This document shows, in pieces, positions 15,279 through 25,500 of a stretch of DNA of 64,000 bases. This DNA comes from a virus. The stretch covers positions 1 to 64,000 of IMG/VR virus record IMGVR_UViG_3300013233_000167; one strand, given 5' to 3'. Under the pieces are notes generated by a model that was not told the DNA's origin, searched no databases, and saw nothing but the letters and a program-made list of their open reading frames with translations. Each line of letters begins with the position of its first letter. Position 1 is the first letter of the stretch. The position numbers and the translations under genes are program-made.

Positions 15279-16441
15279 CCCGCGACGACCTCCCCTATCC
15301 CATCGGTCGAGGGCACGAGATTGAATTCCGCGAAGTCCTCGACCCACTTCGTCGTCTTGAGGGCTCGAAGAACGTAGCCGTACAGCACGCGGATCTCAGC
15401 GTCGGCGTAAGGAGAGCAACGCATGGCGATCATGCGCTTCCACTGCGCCACGGACGCGGAAAAGATCAGCTCGGTGTGGAGCGCGTTGCCGAGGTAGCCG
15501 CGAGCTGCGCCGCGCGCTTGTTTGCGCGCGGTGTGCTTGTCGATGCCCTGCGCCTCGCAGGCCGCTTGCAGTTTGTATGCCGCGTCCCGATAGACCCAGC
15601 GCGCGTAACCCTCCGCCGCATGGGGTTCCTCCGAACCGTAGAAACCCACCTTACGCGGTCTCGGATCCTCTGAGCTGTCCGTACGCAAACGCTCAACGTC
15701 GTCGTTGTATCGCGTGGTCAACGGATGCTCCACCCACGGGCTGTCGCTCTCGTCCACATACCGAGTGCTGCGTTGACTGACAGCCGTGCGAAACTTGTGA
15801 CGCACTTGCTCGTGGCTCATGCCACGCGATCCTCCGAGCAACAGCGACACCCACGCCTGCTCCTGACTGACCGGGATTACATTCTCCCAGTACAGATTGG
15901 CCTGCGGTCCTACATCCAGATTCTCTGGCGCATCCACGATTTGCGGAGCGAGTATGTGGGCTTCTTTTCTAAGAATCCAAGGGAGCCACTTTTCGATGCG
16001 CGCATCGACTCCAATCTGCGGCGTCCAGTCATCCCACTCCACCACGGCACGCAAGTTACTCGTGATGTACACCTCGTCGATCTCAGGCAGATAATTCTCA
16101 ATCCACACACCCGGACGATTCGCAAGAGCCACCACGAAATCCGACGAGCGAAGAAAATCACCCTCGTCCACAACGTCGCAGTCATAGTTGAGATGTAGAC
16201 AGATAGTAAAATTCGCGTGCTCCCACACGGAGCCGTGACCGACCTCCGCGATGTGCTTGTGATACGCGGCCGAGCTACGCCCCTTGCCGAGCGAGTCATA
16301 ACAGACGCGCCCAGCAAGCTCGACGAGCCGCTCCAGCGTCGTGCCTTGAAGCTGGTCGTCCTTGGGGGTTCCCATGCGCGCGGGCGCGTGAGTCTCGTCG
16401 CCGTCGAAGACGACCTCTGCATAGATATTCTCGTCATACAT
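15272..16441 (-). CDS. thyX: flavin-dependent thymidylate synthase
   Basis: The 389-residue protein carries the ThyX signature RHKFRTAVSQRSTRY around residue 213 (R-H-x-x-x-x-x-x-S-x-x-S-x-R-Y) and an N-terminal HGSVWEHANFTICL. ThyX makes dTMP from dUMP using methylene-tetrahydrofolate, FAD and NADPH. It is longer than the usual 220-300 residues, with an insertion before the signature and a longer C-terminus. Phages use it to raise the thymidine nucleotide pool during replication. Unusually it sits among head genes rather than in the replication block. Confidence 0.9.
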   Translation of the reverse strand: MYDENIYAEVVFDGDETHAPARMGTPKDDQLQGTTLERLVELAGRVCYDSLGKGRSSAAYHKHIAEVGHGSVWEHANFTICLHLNYDCDVVDEGDFLRSSDFVVALANRPGVWIENYLPEIDEVYITSNLRAVVEWDDWTPQIGVDARIEKWLPWILRKEAHILAPQIVDAPENLDVGPQANLYWENVIPVSQEQAWVSLLLGGSRGMSHEQVRHKFRTAVSQRSTRYVDESDSPWVEHPLTTRYNDDVERLRTDSSEDPRPRKVGFYGSEEPHAAEGYARWVYRDAAYKLQAACEAQGIDKHTARKQARGAARGYLGNALHTELIFSASVAQWKRMIAMRCSPYADAEIRVLYGYVLRALKTTKWVEDFAEFNLVPSTDGIGEVVAGC

Positions 16442-16486
16442 TAGAATGACCTCCTCGATGAGAAGGGAATGGGGAGCGGTCTAGTC

Positions 16487-17200
16487 TTATTCGACGCGGG
16501 GTCCGAACTCCAGGAAAGCATCGTGGACGCGGACGGCGAAGTCGCCTTGCGGATCGCTACCCAGCTCTTCGGCCAGGTATCCCACGACCTCTTCGTCCAC
16601 GATGCCGATCGCCATCTTCGGATCCATGCAGCGCGCCACGAACGGGCACGGTCCCGCAAAGTCCTCCACCTGAGAAGCGTGCTGCACGTACATGATGAAA
16701 ACGGTGTCGCCGTCCTCGTCCATGTCCGGGTTGATGCGCATCCCCACGAGCGTCAGCAACGCACTCGTCGGTCCCGCATCCTCCTCGGGCAGCGGCGTCG
16801 TGATCCACTGACGGAGCTGGTCCATCACGGTCGCGCGGTTGAACGCTGCGATCTGCATCTGCGTACCCTGCACCGCCTTGTGATAGGTGAGCATGAAGCC
16901 GCCTTGCTGAATCAGCTTGCCCTCCTTGACGCGCAGCACCTTCGAGATGTTGAAGATGCTGCCCTGAATGACCGTCGCCTCCGGCCACGCATAGTCAACT
17001 CCCCGCTTTATCTGGGGAGCACTTGACAGGTCGGACGGTTCGGGTTGTCCGAGGAACATGTGCACGGCCGTCGCCACCTCGCTGCTCTCGCGCGCGACGA
17101 GCGGCGTGCCAGGAGGGACGACGCACACAAATCCTCCTTCGATGCGCTGAACGTGCATCGAGCTGAACGGAGGTGTACTTGAGACGATTTCGATATTCAC
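16487..17200 (-). CDS. hypothetical protein (237 aa)
   Basis: A soluble acidic protein, starting MNIEIVSSTPPFSSMHVQRI, with GGFMLTYHKAVQGTQMQIAA and ALLTLVGMRINPDMDEDGDT. Seven or more predicted beta strands, no Cys pairs of note. Its start overlaps the stop of the membrane gene at 17197 (ATGA). It could be a structural head or connector protein by position, but no motif supports this. Confidence 0.7.
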   Translation of the reverse strand: MNIEIVSSTPPFSSMHVQRIEGGFVCVVPPGTPLVARESSEVATAVHMFLGQPEPSDLSSAPQIKRGVDYAWPEATVIQGSIFNISKVLRVKEGKLIQQGGFMLTYHKAVQGTQMQIAAFNRATVMDQLRQWITTPLPEEDAGPTSALLTLVGMRINPDMDEDGDTVFIMYVQHASQVEDFAGPCPFVARCMDPKMAIGIVDEEVVGYLAEELGSDPQGDFAVRVHDAFLEFGPRVE

Positions 17201-17592
17201 GTCCGAGTCTCCTTCGCGCGGTCGAGAGGTCCGATCGGTACGGGCTGTCCGGCAGCAGCAGCCGCCACGTCTTCGGGCGGAAGCGGGGCCTGCGACAGTA
17301 GGATCATATAGCGAAACGGATCAGGCTGCATCTTGCGAGCGTACAGACAGTAGGCCGCCAACGTGAGCCCCACGAGCCCGAGCGCCACGCCCTTGCCGGG
17401 CCGCTCCAAGAGACTGAGCGCCACACCGCCTCCGATGAGCGACAGGTACGCCCACATCGGACAGCGCCACGTCAGCCACGCGAGCGCGCGACCCCACAGC
17501 GGGAAGGTGTCGGCGGCGCGCACCGGCATCTCCTCGTCGGGGTCGAAGCCTGCGTCGTCGTACAGTTGACTGAATCTCGGGTCAGTCGCCAT
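17197..17592 (-). CDS. membrane protein (131 aa)
   Basis: A cytoplasmic N-terminus (PRFSQLYDDAGFDPDEEM) is followed by two hydrophobic helices, WAYLSLIGGGVALSLLE and GVALGLVGLTLAAYCLYA, separated by a short RPGKG turn, then a polar tail. The hairpin topology fits a two-pass inner-membrane protein. It overlaps the zinc-protein gene by eleven bases. Function unknown. Confidence 0.7.
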   Translation of the reverse strand: MATDPRFSQLYDDAGFDPDEEMPVRAADTFPLWGRALAWLTWRCPMWAYLSLIGGGVALSLLERPGKGVALGLVGLTLAAYCLYARKMQPDPFRYMILLSQAPLPPEDVAAAAAGQPVPIGPLDRAKETRT

Positions 17593-17908
17593 CGGGGTCC
17601 TCTTGGATCAAGCGGATGCAGTGATGCACGCCGTCGAGTCGCTGAATCGTTCGGTCCAGCTCCTCTTGATGATCTTGCAGCCACAAGCATCCGCACTCGT
17701 GACAGTAGATCGAGATCGAGGCGCTACGACCACTCCCTGCTGTGAGCTTGAGCCTGCGGCCCTCTGGCAGCTCCTCACAGCCCGCGCACGGCTTCTTGTG
17801 CCGCGTCGTCACGTCCTCGACCTCGATCCTCAAAGGTCCGTGGAAGAGGCCGTAGTGCTTCGGCTGAATGCGCTTGTTGCGGGGCTTCACGACACGAAGA
17901 CTCCGCAC
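17582..17908 (-). CDS. small zinc-binding protein
   Basis: GTG start at 17908 with GAGGA about ten bases upstream. The 108-residue basic protein has CAGCEELPEGRRLKL then ISIYCHECGCLW, two CxxC pairs about 30 residues apart, typical of a zinc ribbon. The N-terminal 20 residues are Arg/Lys rich. It is probably a nucleic-acid-binding accessory protein; not recognised further. Confidence 0.65.
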   Translation of the reverse strand: MRSLRVVKPRNKRIQPKHYGLFHGPLRIEVEDVTTRHKKPCAGCEELPEGRRLKLTAGSGRSASISIYCHECGCLWLQDHQEELDRTIQRLDGVHHCIRLIQEDPDGD

Positions 17909-17972
17909 GGGGGGTTGATCCTCGTAAGGAGTCTGTGAATGGGGTGGGGACTCGTTCGCGCCATAGGGCCGA

Positions 17973-18506
17973 TCAGTTCGCCTCGCGGATCATCGCCTTG
18001 TACTTGTCGTCCTTCGGCGTCGTATTCTGCAACACGGCGTCGGCGAACTGGTCGGCATTGAACTTCTCCCCGCGCTCTTCGGCGAGCTTCCTCGCCTGCT
18101 CGATGGCCTCGTCCTTCCACGCAGGCGTGCGCTTGCCCTTCTGCAAGTCGTAGTCCACGCGCAGCGGTCCTTCCTCGAACGAACCCCGAGCACGCATCCT
18201 CAGCGCGTTGGCGGCGAAGATCTTCTCCATGTCGCCCATCGCGCCCTTGGCGAACGCGGCGAACCGCGCGACCTCCATGTGCGTCTGCAATACCTCGCCG
18301 TCCTCTGGCAGTCCCGACAGCTCCTCGCGGAACGTATCGACCGCCTCCATGAGCGTCTCGGCTGCCGCTTGGATCGCGGACGGGTCGAGCAAGCTCCTGT
18401 TGGATTCTACGCGGATCACTTCCGCCGCTGCGGCCTTCGTCTTAGTCGCGGTCTTGCGCTTCGCTATCTTCTTCCGCGTCGCCGTCTTTTTCTTCGCCTG
18501 TGCCAT
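17973..18506 (-). CDS. H1-like tailed hypothetical protein
   Basis: ATG at 18506 after GGAG. Residues 1-35 are a Lys/Ala/Thr tail (AQAKKKTATRKKIAKRKTAT) like histone H1 or AlgP tails; residues 45-177 form a helical domain including AAAETLMEAVDTFREELSGL. The tail is the same type as on the ParB-like, RecA-like and ssDNA-binding proteins here. The helical domain could be scaffolding-like given its place beside portal and head genes, but no family is recognised. Confidence 0.7.
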   Translation of the reverse strand: MAQAKKKTATRKKIAKRKTATKTKAAAAEVIRVESNRSLLDPSAIQAAAETLMEAVDTFREELSGLPEDGEVLQTHMEVARFAAFAKGAMGDMEKIFAANALRMRARGSFEEGPLRVDYDLQKGKRTPAWKDEAIEQARKLAEERGEKFNADQFADAVLQNTTPKDDKYKAMIREAN

Positions 18507-18614
18507 GCCTAGTCTCCGTTGTCTCACCCACGAGGGTATCTGGGTCCGGTCGTCAATCCCACCGACAGAGTGCTGGTGGTTAGAAGTTGTATCGACTGTC
18601 GATCAGTCGTTTCT

Positions 18615-18812
18615 TTAGGGGTTTTCGCGCTTGTCCGTGGCTTCGCCTTCCGTGACCTTGCCGCCGGGGTCCTTGGGCGCGACTCCTCCCGAGGTGAGTC
18701 CCCCGAGAGAGCTGTCCTCGACGAGTGCGCCGGGCTTGTTGACCTTGCCTTCGGTCACGTCCGCCTTGGCGTTCACGTCGCCGCCGATCACGTTGCGTTT
18801 CTCGTCTGTCAC
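18615..18812 (-). CDS. small Gly/Val-rich protein
   Basis: The GTG at 18812 is chosen because AGGAGAG precedes it at ideal spacing; a longer version from 18908 lacks a ribosome site. The 65-residue product, VTDEKRNVIGGDVNAKADVT then GKVNKPGALVEDS, has a regular Gly/Val/Lys pattern suggestive of an extended or beta-repeat virion protein. No homologue recognised. Confidence 0.6.
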   Translation of the reverse strand: MTDEKRNVIGGDVNAKADVTEGKVNKPGALVEDSSLGGLTSGGVAPKDPGGKVTEGEATDKRENP

Positions 18813-19155
18813 GTTGCTCTCCTGTTGTCGTCTGCGTGCGCGCGACTCCGGACCGTCTCCCGACCGCCAACCGGCGGGGCGCGAGTTGATGGGTAGTCGC
18901 TGGCTCATCGTAGTGGAAGGGGTAAGAGAACCCCCGATGCTTTTGGGCCTCCCGGCTCGCTCTATGCACTGAGTTCACCGACCGATTCCCACGCCCTTCG
19001 GAGGCTCTCCGTAAGGATACCCCATTTCGAGGAAAGATGAGGGGCCGAGTTGAAGAATCATCGACCCACGGACTACCACCGACCGCTGGGGGATTGGGGA
19101 GGGCCAGTACGGCCAGTAGAGGGGGGTATGTGTCGTCTCCGCGCCCGAGCGAATA
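18813..19155. other. 343-base gap without a confident gene
   Basis: Between the head morphogenesis gene and the small gene at 18812. It contains a direct repeat GGCCAGTA x2 near 19105, a G-rich/C-rich stretch and a 16-codon frame MGYPYGEPPKGVGIGR whose ATG is near 19025. No convincing promoter or terminator is seen. It may be a leader region or hold a missed short gene. Confidence 0.5.
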
Positions 19156-20040
19156 CTACCGCCCTTTTCGCTTCGGGGCGTTGTTTCGGCGCTTGATCGA
19201 CAGCAATTTTTTCAGGTGTTGCTCGCGCGTCGGACCCTCTGCGAGCACACGCAGCGCCTCGTCCGACCCCACCACCCTGACGAGCAGTCGATGGCGGCAA
19301 TTCGTCAGACAGACCGTGAGGCCGCTGCGAGGCGTCGTCGGCAGATTCTTCTTGTGGTATGGATTATTGTCCACGAGGTACTGACACGACTCACACACGC
19401 GCTTGTCCTTCTTGCCCACCCATCTGAACACCGAGGTTGCAGGCAAACCCATGACGCGCGCGGAATCGTAGAAGCTCTCCAGCGCGTCGATGTACATTCC
19501 GGTCCGACGGTCGAGCGGCATCTTATAGTCCTGCTCCGTCACCGCCTTGACGAACTTGTTGAGGAAGCGCATCTCGTGCTTGATCGCGCTCTTGAGCCAC
19601 TTCTCATCTCCAGCCGAGAACTCAATGGGGTCGTGCGGGTTGCGCCCCCGTATTCCCGCTGACCTCACTCCCGCCACGAATACATCACGCCATGCACGCT
19701 TCATCACGCGCGACGAGTCTTGCTGAAAGTCCGTGTTCCAGGTCTCGCCGCGATCGTGCGCCATCACGAGCGGAAGCATCTCGGCGAACGCACGCTTCTT
19801 GATGCGCTTGAGCGCCCGCTTCCCAACCGTCACGCCCTTCTTGCGCGCGTTGGCGAACTCCTGCGGGCGGAGAAAGGAGTCCATCGTCTTGTCCTTGTCG
19901 AAAAAAACGAGATCGACCTCCTTGGCCGCGCCGACGTACTTGCCCTCATCGAGCGGCCACCCCGCTTCCTCCGCAATCGTGAACGACGGTAGAAAGATGA
20001 ACAGGTCGTCGTACTGAACGAGATCTCGAACGTCGGTCAT
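19156..20040 (-). CDS. Mu gpF/SPP1 gp7-like head morphogenesis protein
   Basis: ATG at 20040. The 294-residue protein has a helical middle and a C-terminal region KDKRVCESCQYLVDNNPYHK...LTVCLTNCRHRLLVRVV. The CxxC followed by P-rich spacer and C-x3-C-R-H is the signature of phage Mu F-like minor head proteins, which bind the portal and help capsid assembly. The gene is directly downstream of portal and an IHF-like gene, the expected position. A basic C-terminal tail ends KRRNNAPKRKGR. Confidence 0.8.
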   Translation of the reverse strand: MTDVRDLVQYDDLFIFLPSFTIAEEAGWPLDEGKYVGAAKEVDLVFFDKDKTMDSFLRPQEFANARKKGVTVGKRALKRIKKRAFAEMLPLVMAHDRGETWNTDFQQDSSRVMKRAWRDVFVAGVRSAGIRGRNPHDPIEFSAGDEKWLKSAIKHEMRFLNKFVKAVTEQDYKMPLDRRTGMYIDALESFYDSARVMGLPATSVFRWVGKKDKRVCESCQYLVDNNPYHKKNLPTTPRSGLTVCLTNCRHRLLVRVVGSDEALRVLAEGPTREQHLKKLLSIKRRNNAPKRKGR

Positions 20041-20483
20041 TCCACGTCGCCGAGCTGGCGGGCGGCTGCCTCCCGGATCTGCCTCGTGGTCGTACGCACG
20101 AGTGACTTGCCGTTGGGGTTCGACTTGTTCCTCCGTGCCGTCTGCAAGCTCCGCTTCCCCTTCGTATTGCACGGGGCCATGATCTTCACTTGATGGCGGA
20201 AGCCACGCGACGGCACGAACACAGGGATGCTGTACGGGAAGCCATCGTTGTAGCGGTTGCACTTCTCCGCGCGCTGCTCCAGCCACGGTCCAATCTTCCC
20301 GAGACCTGGGATCAGGACCGGCTTCCCGACGCACACCTCGTCGGCGACGTTCTCGATCCAATACGTCAGGAACTTGAGTCCCTGTTCGCTAGAGATGCAC
20401 GCCGAGCCCGCCGCGTCGTCAATCGTGCGGACCAGCGTTTCACGTTCCTCGCCGCGTTTCAAGTAAGGTAAGCTAACTTTCAT
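20037..20483 (-). CDS. HU/IHF-like DNA-binding protein
   Basis: 148 residues. Residues 30-100 follow the HU/IHF pattern: an initial helix (EQGLKFLTYWIENVADEV), then GKPVLIPGLGKIGPWLEQRA (cf. VxIPGFGxF), then basic arm-like RYNDGFPYSIPVFVPSRGFR with the Pro at the arm tip. The C-terminal 40 residues are Lys/Arg rich. It lies between portal and head morphogenesis genes and overlaps both. Such proteins bend DNA and could assist packaging or nucleoid handling. Confidence 0.65.
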   Translation of the reverse strand: MKVSLPYLKRGEERETLVRTIDDAAGSACISSEQGLKFLTYWIENVADEVCVGKPVLIPGLGKIGPWLEQRAEKCNRYNDGFPYSIPVFVPSRGFRHQVKIMAPCNTKGKRSLQTARRNKSNPNGKSLVRTTTRQIREAAARQLGDVE

Positions 20484-22564
20484 CTGCGTCCGGGCAGTTC
20501 TCCAGTGGTCCGAGCCTCGTAGGGTTTGCTGCTCTCAACAGCCGCTCCCGCGAGTGCAGCTCCCGCGCTCTTCTGCTCGGTCACCTTACCTGCCCGCTCC
20601 TTGTTGATTTTTTTTCGTTCGTCGAGGATCTTCTGCGCGCGGTTGCGCGCGTCGATGAACGCCTCGGCGATCTGTTCGTCCGTGGGCTCGTCCTGACCCT
20701 CATTGAGTTCAATCGTGATCGTGAGCGCCTCCTGTGAGGCATCGCGCAGGACCGTCACATCCTCCCACAGCGCCTTGATTTCAGGATCTTCATCGAAGTC
20801 GTCCTCGAAGAGCTGCGTCGCACTACCCACGACCTCAACCGGCAAGAGCGACGGGTCGATCTGCTGACGCGCACGTTCCGCTGCCTCGTCGGCCGCTAGG
20901 TCAGAGAAGTTGCGGACGTGCCCCTGCAAGCGCGGCGACGCCTCCAGGCATTGCTTCACCCACGACAGTTGCTCCTCTTCCGTGAGCAGCGTCTTGTACA
21001 GCTCTGCCGACTTGTGCTCATCGTCGAGCACCTGAGCCCGCTGCGTAGGCGTCATGGCCGCGAGACCCGCCTTGGTCTTGTCGTCCTTGGCCTCGATGGG
21101 CTTCTCTGAGGTCTGCTGCACGAGACGCAACACCATCTCCTCGGGGAGCTTGGCAAAGTTGATGAGGATATAGATGGCCCACATACGCGCATCGAGCTGC
21201 AAGTCGTTCTTGAGACCGCTCATCGTCTGCACGATCTCATAGCGCATACGCACCAACTCCAGACGCTCGAACTCGTCGAGGTAAGAAATGGGCGACATCT
21301 GAACGAGATACTCGTTGTCGCGCTTCGTCGGATCGTAGCGGTCCTTGTTCTCCGGCGACGCGAGCAACGTAAAGTGCACGTCGAGCAGTTGGCGCGCTCC
21401 GTACACAATCGCACGCTGGATGCGCTTGGCCGAGCGCGCGAAGCGAATGTCCTGTTGTTGGAGCGTCGCCTTCGCGTCGATCTCGCCCTCGAATCCGAAG
21501 TACGCCTTCGGAGCGGACGCGGCACCGAAGAAGGCGTCGCGGAAGTGTTCGAGGTCGTAGATGTCGCCGACGTTGCCGCCGCCTTGCAGGGTCTCGATGC
21601 GCGTGCTTGAGTCGGCGCGGATCGGGTAGAAGATGTCCTCCAGCGGAGTCAGCGGGTTCCACTGCTTCTTGTACGTCGCGCTCGCGGGGTCGATCAGCTC
21701 CGTCTTCTTGAGACGCTTGCGCCACTGGTTGACGTACCGCATGGCCTCGTGATCTTCGAGGCTCCCTACGTCCACGAGGATCACGTTGCGATCCGGGATG
21801 CGGCGCAAGCGGTACATGAGGAGCGAGTCCTCAATAAGCGTCATGGTCCGCCACTCACGAAAGAACTGCTCGCACAGCCCCGTGCCGTAGCCATCCTCCT
21901 CGTTCTTTCCGAGCAAGCGAAAATGAATGTAGTCCCACGGGAAGCTCGTGTCCGCGCCGTCCGGGTGAAGAGCCTTGCGGAACTTCGCACCCTGCTCCTT
22001 GAAGCCGACGAGGCGGCCGTACTTGTCCTCCACGCGGGTCATGTTGTGCTGACTCGCGTAGCGCCAGCCAAGCACGCCCTTCTCGGAAGCGTAGAGCAGT
22101 CGCTGGAACGAGTCGCCGTACTTACACATGCGGCGCGTGACGGCAAAGATCGTGTCCTCGATCTTGCAGTTCTGGAGGCAGGCGTTCCCGGCCTCGATCA
22201 TGTGCCGAGCCTTCGACTCGATCCAGACCCGCACTCCCCTGTCGTAGTCTGGCTGCGTGGACTCCTCGCTGTAGACGGACAGCACGGCGGCCACGAGACC
22301 GAAGGCGTCCATCTCGTCGAAGATGTCGTACCTGCGTCGGCGATCCGAAGCCAAGCTGGAAAGCCGGTCAAGCTCCCGGAACGACGCGAATTCGTCCCCG
22401 CGCTCGTCGAACCCGAAGTCGTAGCTGACCGGCCGTGTCTGTCGTCCGAAAAGTCCGTAGAGCTTCCAGAAAGCAGGGAGACGGTGGGGCTGGGTCGGGC
22501 GCTGAGTCCTCCGGGGGGTGCCCCCCGGCTGCGTCCTTACGTTTCTGGTTTCGTTCTCCGGCAC
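20480..22564 (-). CDS. portal protein
   Basis: 694 residues with hallmarks of the T4 gp20-type portal family: VTRRMCKYGDSFQRLLYASE, PWDYIHFRLLGKNEEDGYGT, RIPDRNVILVDVGSLEDHEA and KAYFGFEGEIDAKATLQQQD. Portal rings form the DNA entry channel and dock the terminase. The gene directly follows the large terminase gene. The C-terminal 150 residues are acidic and helical, and a Lys-rich segment closes the protein. Assignment is by motif order and context. Confidence 0.88.
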   Translation of the reverse strand: MPENETRNVRTQPGGTPRRTQRPTQPHRLPAFWKLYGLFGRQTRPVSYDFGFDERGDEFASFRELDRLSSLASDRRRRYDIFDEMDAFGLVAAVLSVYSEESTQPDYDRGVRVWIESKARHMIEAGNACLQNCKIEDTIFAVTRRMCKYGDSFQRLLYASEKGVLGWRYASQHNMTRVEDKYGRLVGFKEQGAKFRKALHPDGADTSFPWDYIHFRLLGKNEEDGYGTGLCEQFFREWRTMTLIEDSLLMYRLRRIPDRNVILVDVGSLEDHEAMRYVNQWRKRLKKTELIDPASATYKKQWNPLTPLEDIFYPIRADSSTRIETLQGGGNVGDIYDLEHFRDAFFGAASAPKAYFGFEGEIDAKATLQQQDIRFARSAKRIQRAIVYGARQLLDVHFTLLASPENKDRYDPTKRDNEYLVQMSPISYLDEFERLELVRMRYEIVQTMSGLKNDLQLDARMWAIYILINFAKLPEEMVLRLVQQTSEKPIEAKDDKTKAGLAAMTPTQRAQVLDDEHKSAELYKTLLTEEEQLSWVKQCLEASPRLQGHVRNFSDLAADEAAERARQQIDPSLLPVEVVGSATQLFEDDFDEDPEIKALWEDVTVLRDASQEALTITIELNEGQDEPTDEQIAEAFIDARNRAQKILDERKKINKERAGKVTEQKSAGAALAGAAVESSKPYEARTTGELPGRR

Positions 22565-22596
22565 TATTCGTCCTCCGTTATGCGGTGGCGGGCAGT

Positions 22597-25500
22597 CTAC
22601 ACGTTGGACCGTAGGTCATCCCAGGTCTTCCTAGCCGCACCGATGGGCTCCCGATCCGTGTCGGGAGGCCGGGTGTCATTGGCGGCGCGCGCCGTCTGTC
22701 CGACCCGCGTGCGGGGCTCGAACTCCAGATCCGCCACCGACTCGTGCATGGCGCGCTCATCGTTCAGGCAGAGCCACACGACGCCCGCCACCGCGTCACT
22801 CACGTCCTTAGAATTGTGAACGAACACCCCTGCGGTGAGCGCGAAGTTCTCGGTTCCCGGGACCGAGAGGTCATACACGTCTCTCAGGGATCCTTGACGA
22901 ACCTCCACTACGCGATGGTTGCGCCGACGAAGCGCCGCCAACCGGCGTTCGACGAGACTCACGCTGCACTGAAACCTGGCAGCGGCCTCTCGTTGCGTGC
23001 AGCCCGTCTCAGCAATATGTGCGACGATATCTTCGGCCACCACGTCGCCTCGACGCCGAGCCGCGATCGCAAACGCGACGGTCCGTTTGCCAATCTCCGA
23101 CGCCACTCTTCGATGCTTGGCCGATTTGTTGTACTTCGTGATATTAGCGGTTCCGGTGCGCCGACCCAAAACCGTCGCACGCGCGTCCCTCGCCGAAGCA
23201 AACTCAGGGTCGAGATTCAGCTCCGTCATGTTCTTCCGCGAAAAGGCGCGGCCTTCGGGCGACCGCGCATAAGCAACGGCGCGCTCCCTACGCTTTGCCT
23301 CGAACACCGGATCCGCTCTCCGTGCGCACAGCTCCAGCGCGTGCATCCGCGAATGCTCTTCCGCAGGCATCAAGCACAGCGCACGAGGATCATTGTTCGG
23401 CTTCCCCTTCTCGTGGTGCATCACGCCATCTCCGAACTGATTGCCCGTATATCGACCCGGGTACTTCCACCTACCGACCATCCGATGCGTGAAGTGCCAC
23501 TTCTCCGAAGCAGGACACCAATACAATTCATACCCACGCATCCCATCACGATTCGACACCTTGCGATACAAAGGCATCAACGAATCTTCGGGTCGCAAGT
23601 CACCAGCTTCCCTATACGTTCCGTCCCGCAGCATCCAGCGGTGATCGGGTGTGCAGCACACTTCCTGTCCGTTGTCGAGAACCACGGTCACGGTCCGAGC
23701 ACGACGACACGTCAAACGCGGACGCACGGCACGACCCGCCGAGACCTTCCCTTTCGCCATCGTGTACACGTAGATATCCTCGTGCGCGTAATCGCGCGCG
23801 AGTTCCCGAAGCGTAACTTCGCATCCGTTCAACAACGACACCTTCGTATCACCGTCAAAACAGCCCTTTCCTCCCTGCGTGGACTTCTGCGGGTGGTCCA
23901 CCTTGTTCTTGCCCTTGAGATTGATAATGCGCTTCAAATCCAGCACTTCGTCGATGTAGGGCTTGTACTCGTACATTGAGATCCGGCGATCGAAGTGCGC
24001 GCTCCGAAGCGACAGGTAGGCGTCCTCCTTGCGGTCAACGGACTGGTGCCCCGCGTCTATGTGGTGCTTCTTGAGGATCTGAATCGAGTCGCTCGACTGA
24101 AACTGGTCGTACGTGACCTTGGCGATCGAGAAGATGCGGTTGAGAAACAAGATGAATGCCCGCACCTTCGAGAGATCGACCTCGCCTCCGTTGGGAGCCC
24201 TGACCCGCAGCATGAGGTCGATGATGATAAATGGGTTCGAGACGGTCGAGACCAACCCCTCGGCGTCGATCCTCTCCACCTTCACCGATCCGGCGACGTG
24301 CCCCATAGCGATCCCGAGCGCGTCGTCCGTGAGCCCGATATCAACATGAATGAAACGCGGGCACTTCGGATTCAGGCGCGGGACGTGCTTCGACCCCACC
24401 ACGCGCACGACGCGCTTGGCGATGAAGCTCTCTTCGATCAGCGAGTCGTCGTCGATGTCGCAGATGATCTCGGTACGCGAGAACGGATGCCGCATATTCT
24501 CCGACACAGCCTCGTGTACTGACGCTCGGTCTCGAATCAGCGGCGAGACGTTGAACGTGGCGACGCCCGCCATGTCGCGCAGAGCTTGGTCCAGGTCTTC
24601 GTCGAACGACTTCCGCAGCTCCAACGGCACGTCGATGACTCGTGCGCCCTTACGAGGCTCCTCGCCGGGTTCCAGAATCCGCGACGAGGATCGACGATCA
24701 CCAACCTCGACGTTGAAGCCCGGAAACGTATAGCGGCTCTTCGGCTTACATTCCCACAGCGCGTAGTCCGAGACGAACGTATGCTGCGCGTGGTCACCGC
24801 CCATCACCGTCCGCAAGTGCTCTTCCAGGAACGAAGTCTGCGCGTTGCGCGAGCTGATGAGAAACAGCATCCCGGGAAGCACCCCGCCGGGTCGGCCAAA
24901 GCGCGACTGGAGGCGTGTGTACGTCGCGTTGTAGAGATCGTACGCCTGCCCGATCGTCTTGCCCGTCTCCTTGTCCTCCTTCTCCATCATAAAGTTCGCC
25001 TCGTCCATGAGGAAGGCGAACAGGTCGAGACCGAGAGCGTGTCCCGCGCGAGAACCAGCCATGACCTGAATCTTCTTGCGAGCAACCGGCTCGAAGTCGA
25101 TCGGCGCATCTTTCCTCGGATCGCGCGGACAGTGTTCGGAGAAGTAATCGCTGTTGTCGATGTAGCCACGCAGTTTGTAGAAGCCAGCGCCCGTCGCTTG
25201 CGTGAGCGTCTTCGAGTAGACACCGAACACGATCTTCTCGTCGGGCAGCAACCCGTAGTACCTAGAAGCGTCGCGCAAGCACGACAGCACGCAGAGCTTG
25301 TAGCCCATCGCCACGTCCGACACCGTGGTCTTGCCAGTTCCGATTGCACCTGTGAGCACCCACTCGAAGACGGGCGATCCAGGACGGAAGACCTCGTACA
25401 GATCTTCCTTCCAACGTGGGTGCAGGAACGACGCGGCACGGCCGAAGTAGTAATCGTCCTCGATGAACTCCTCGATCGTTGGTGGCTGTCGCAGGTAGTC

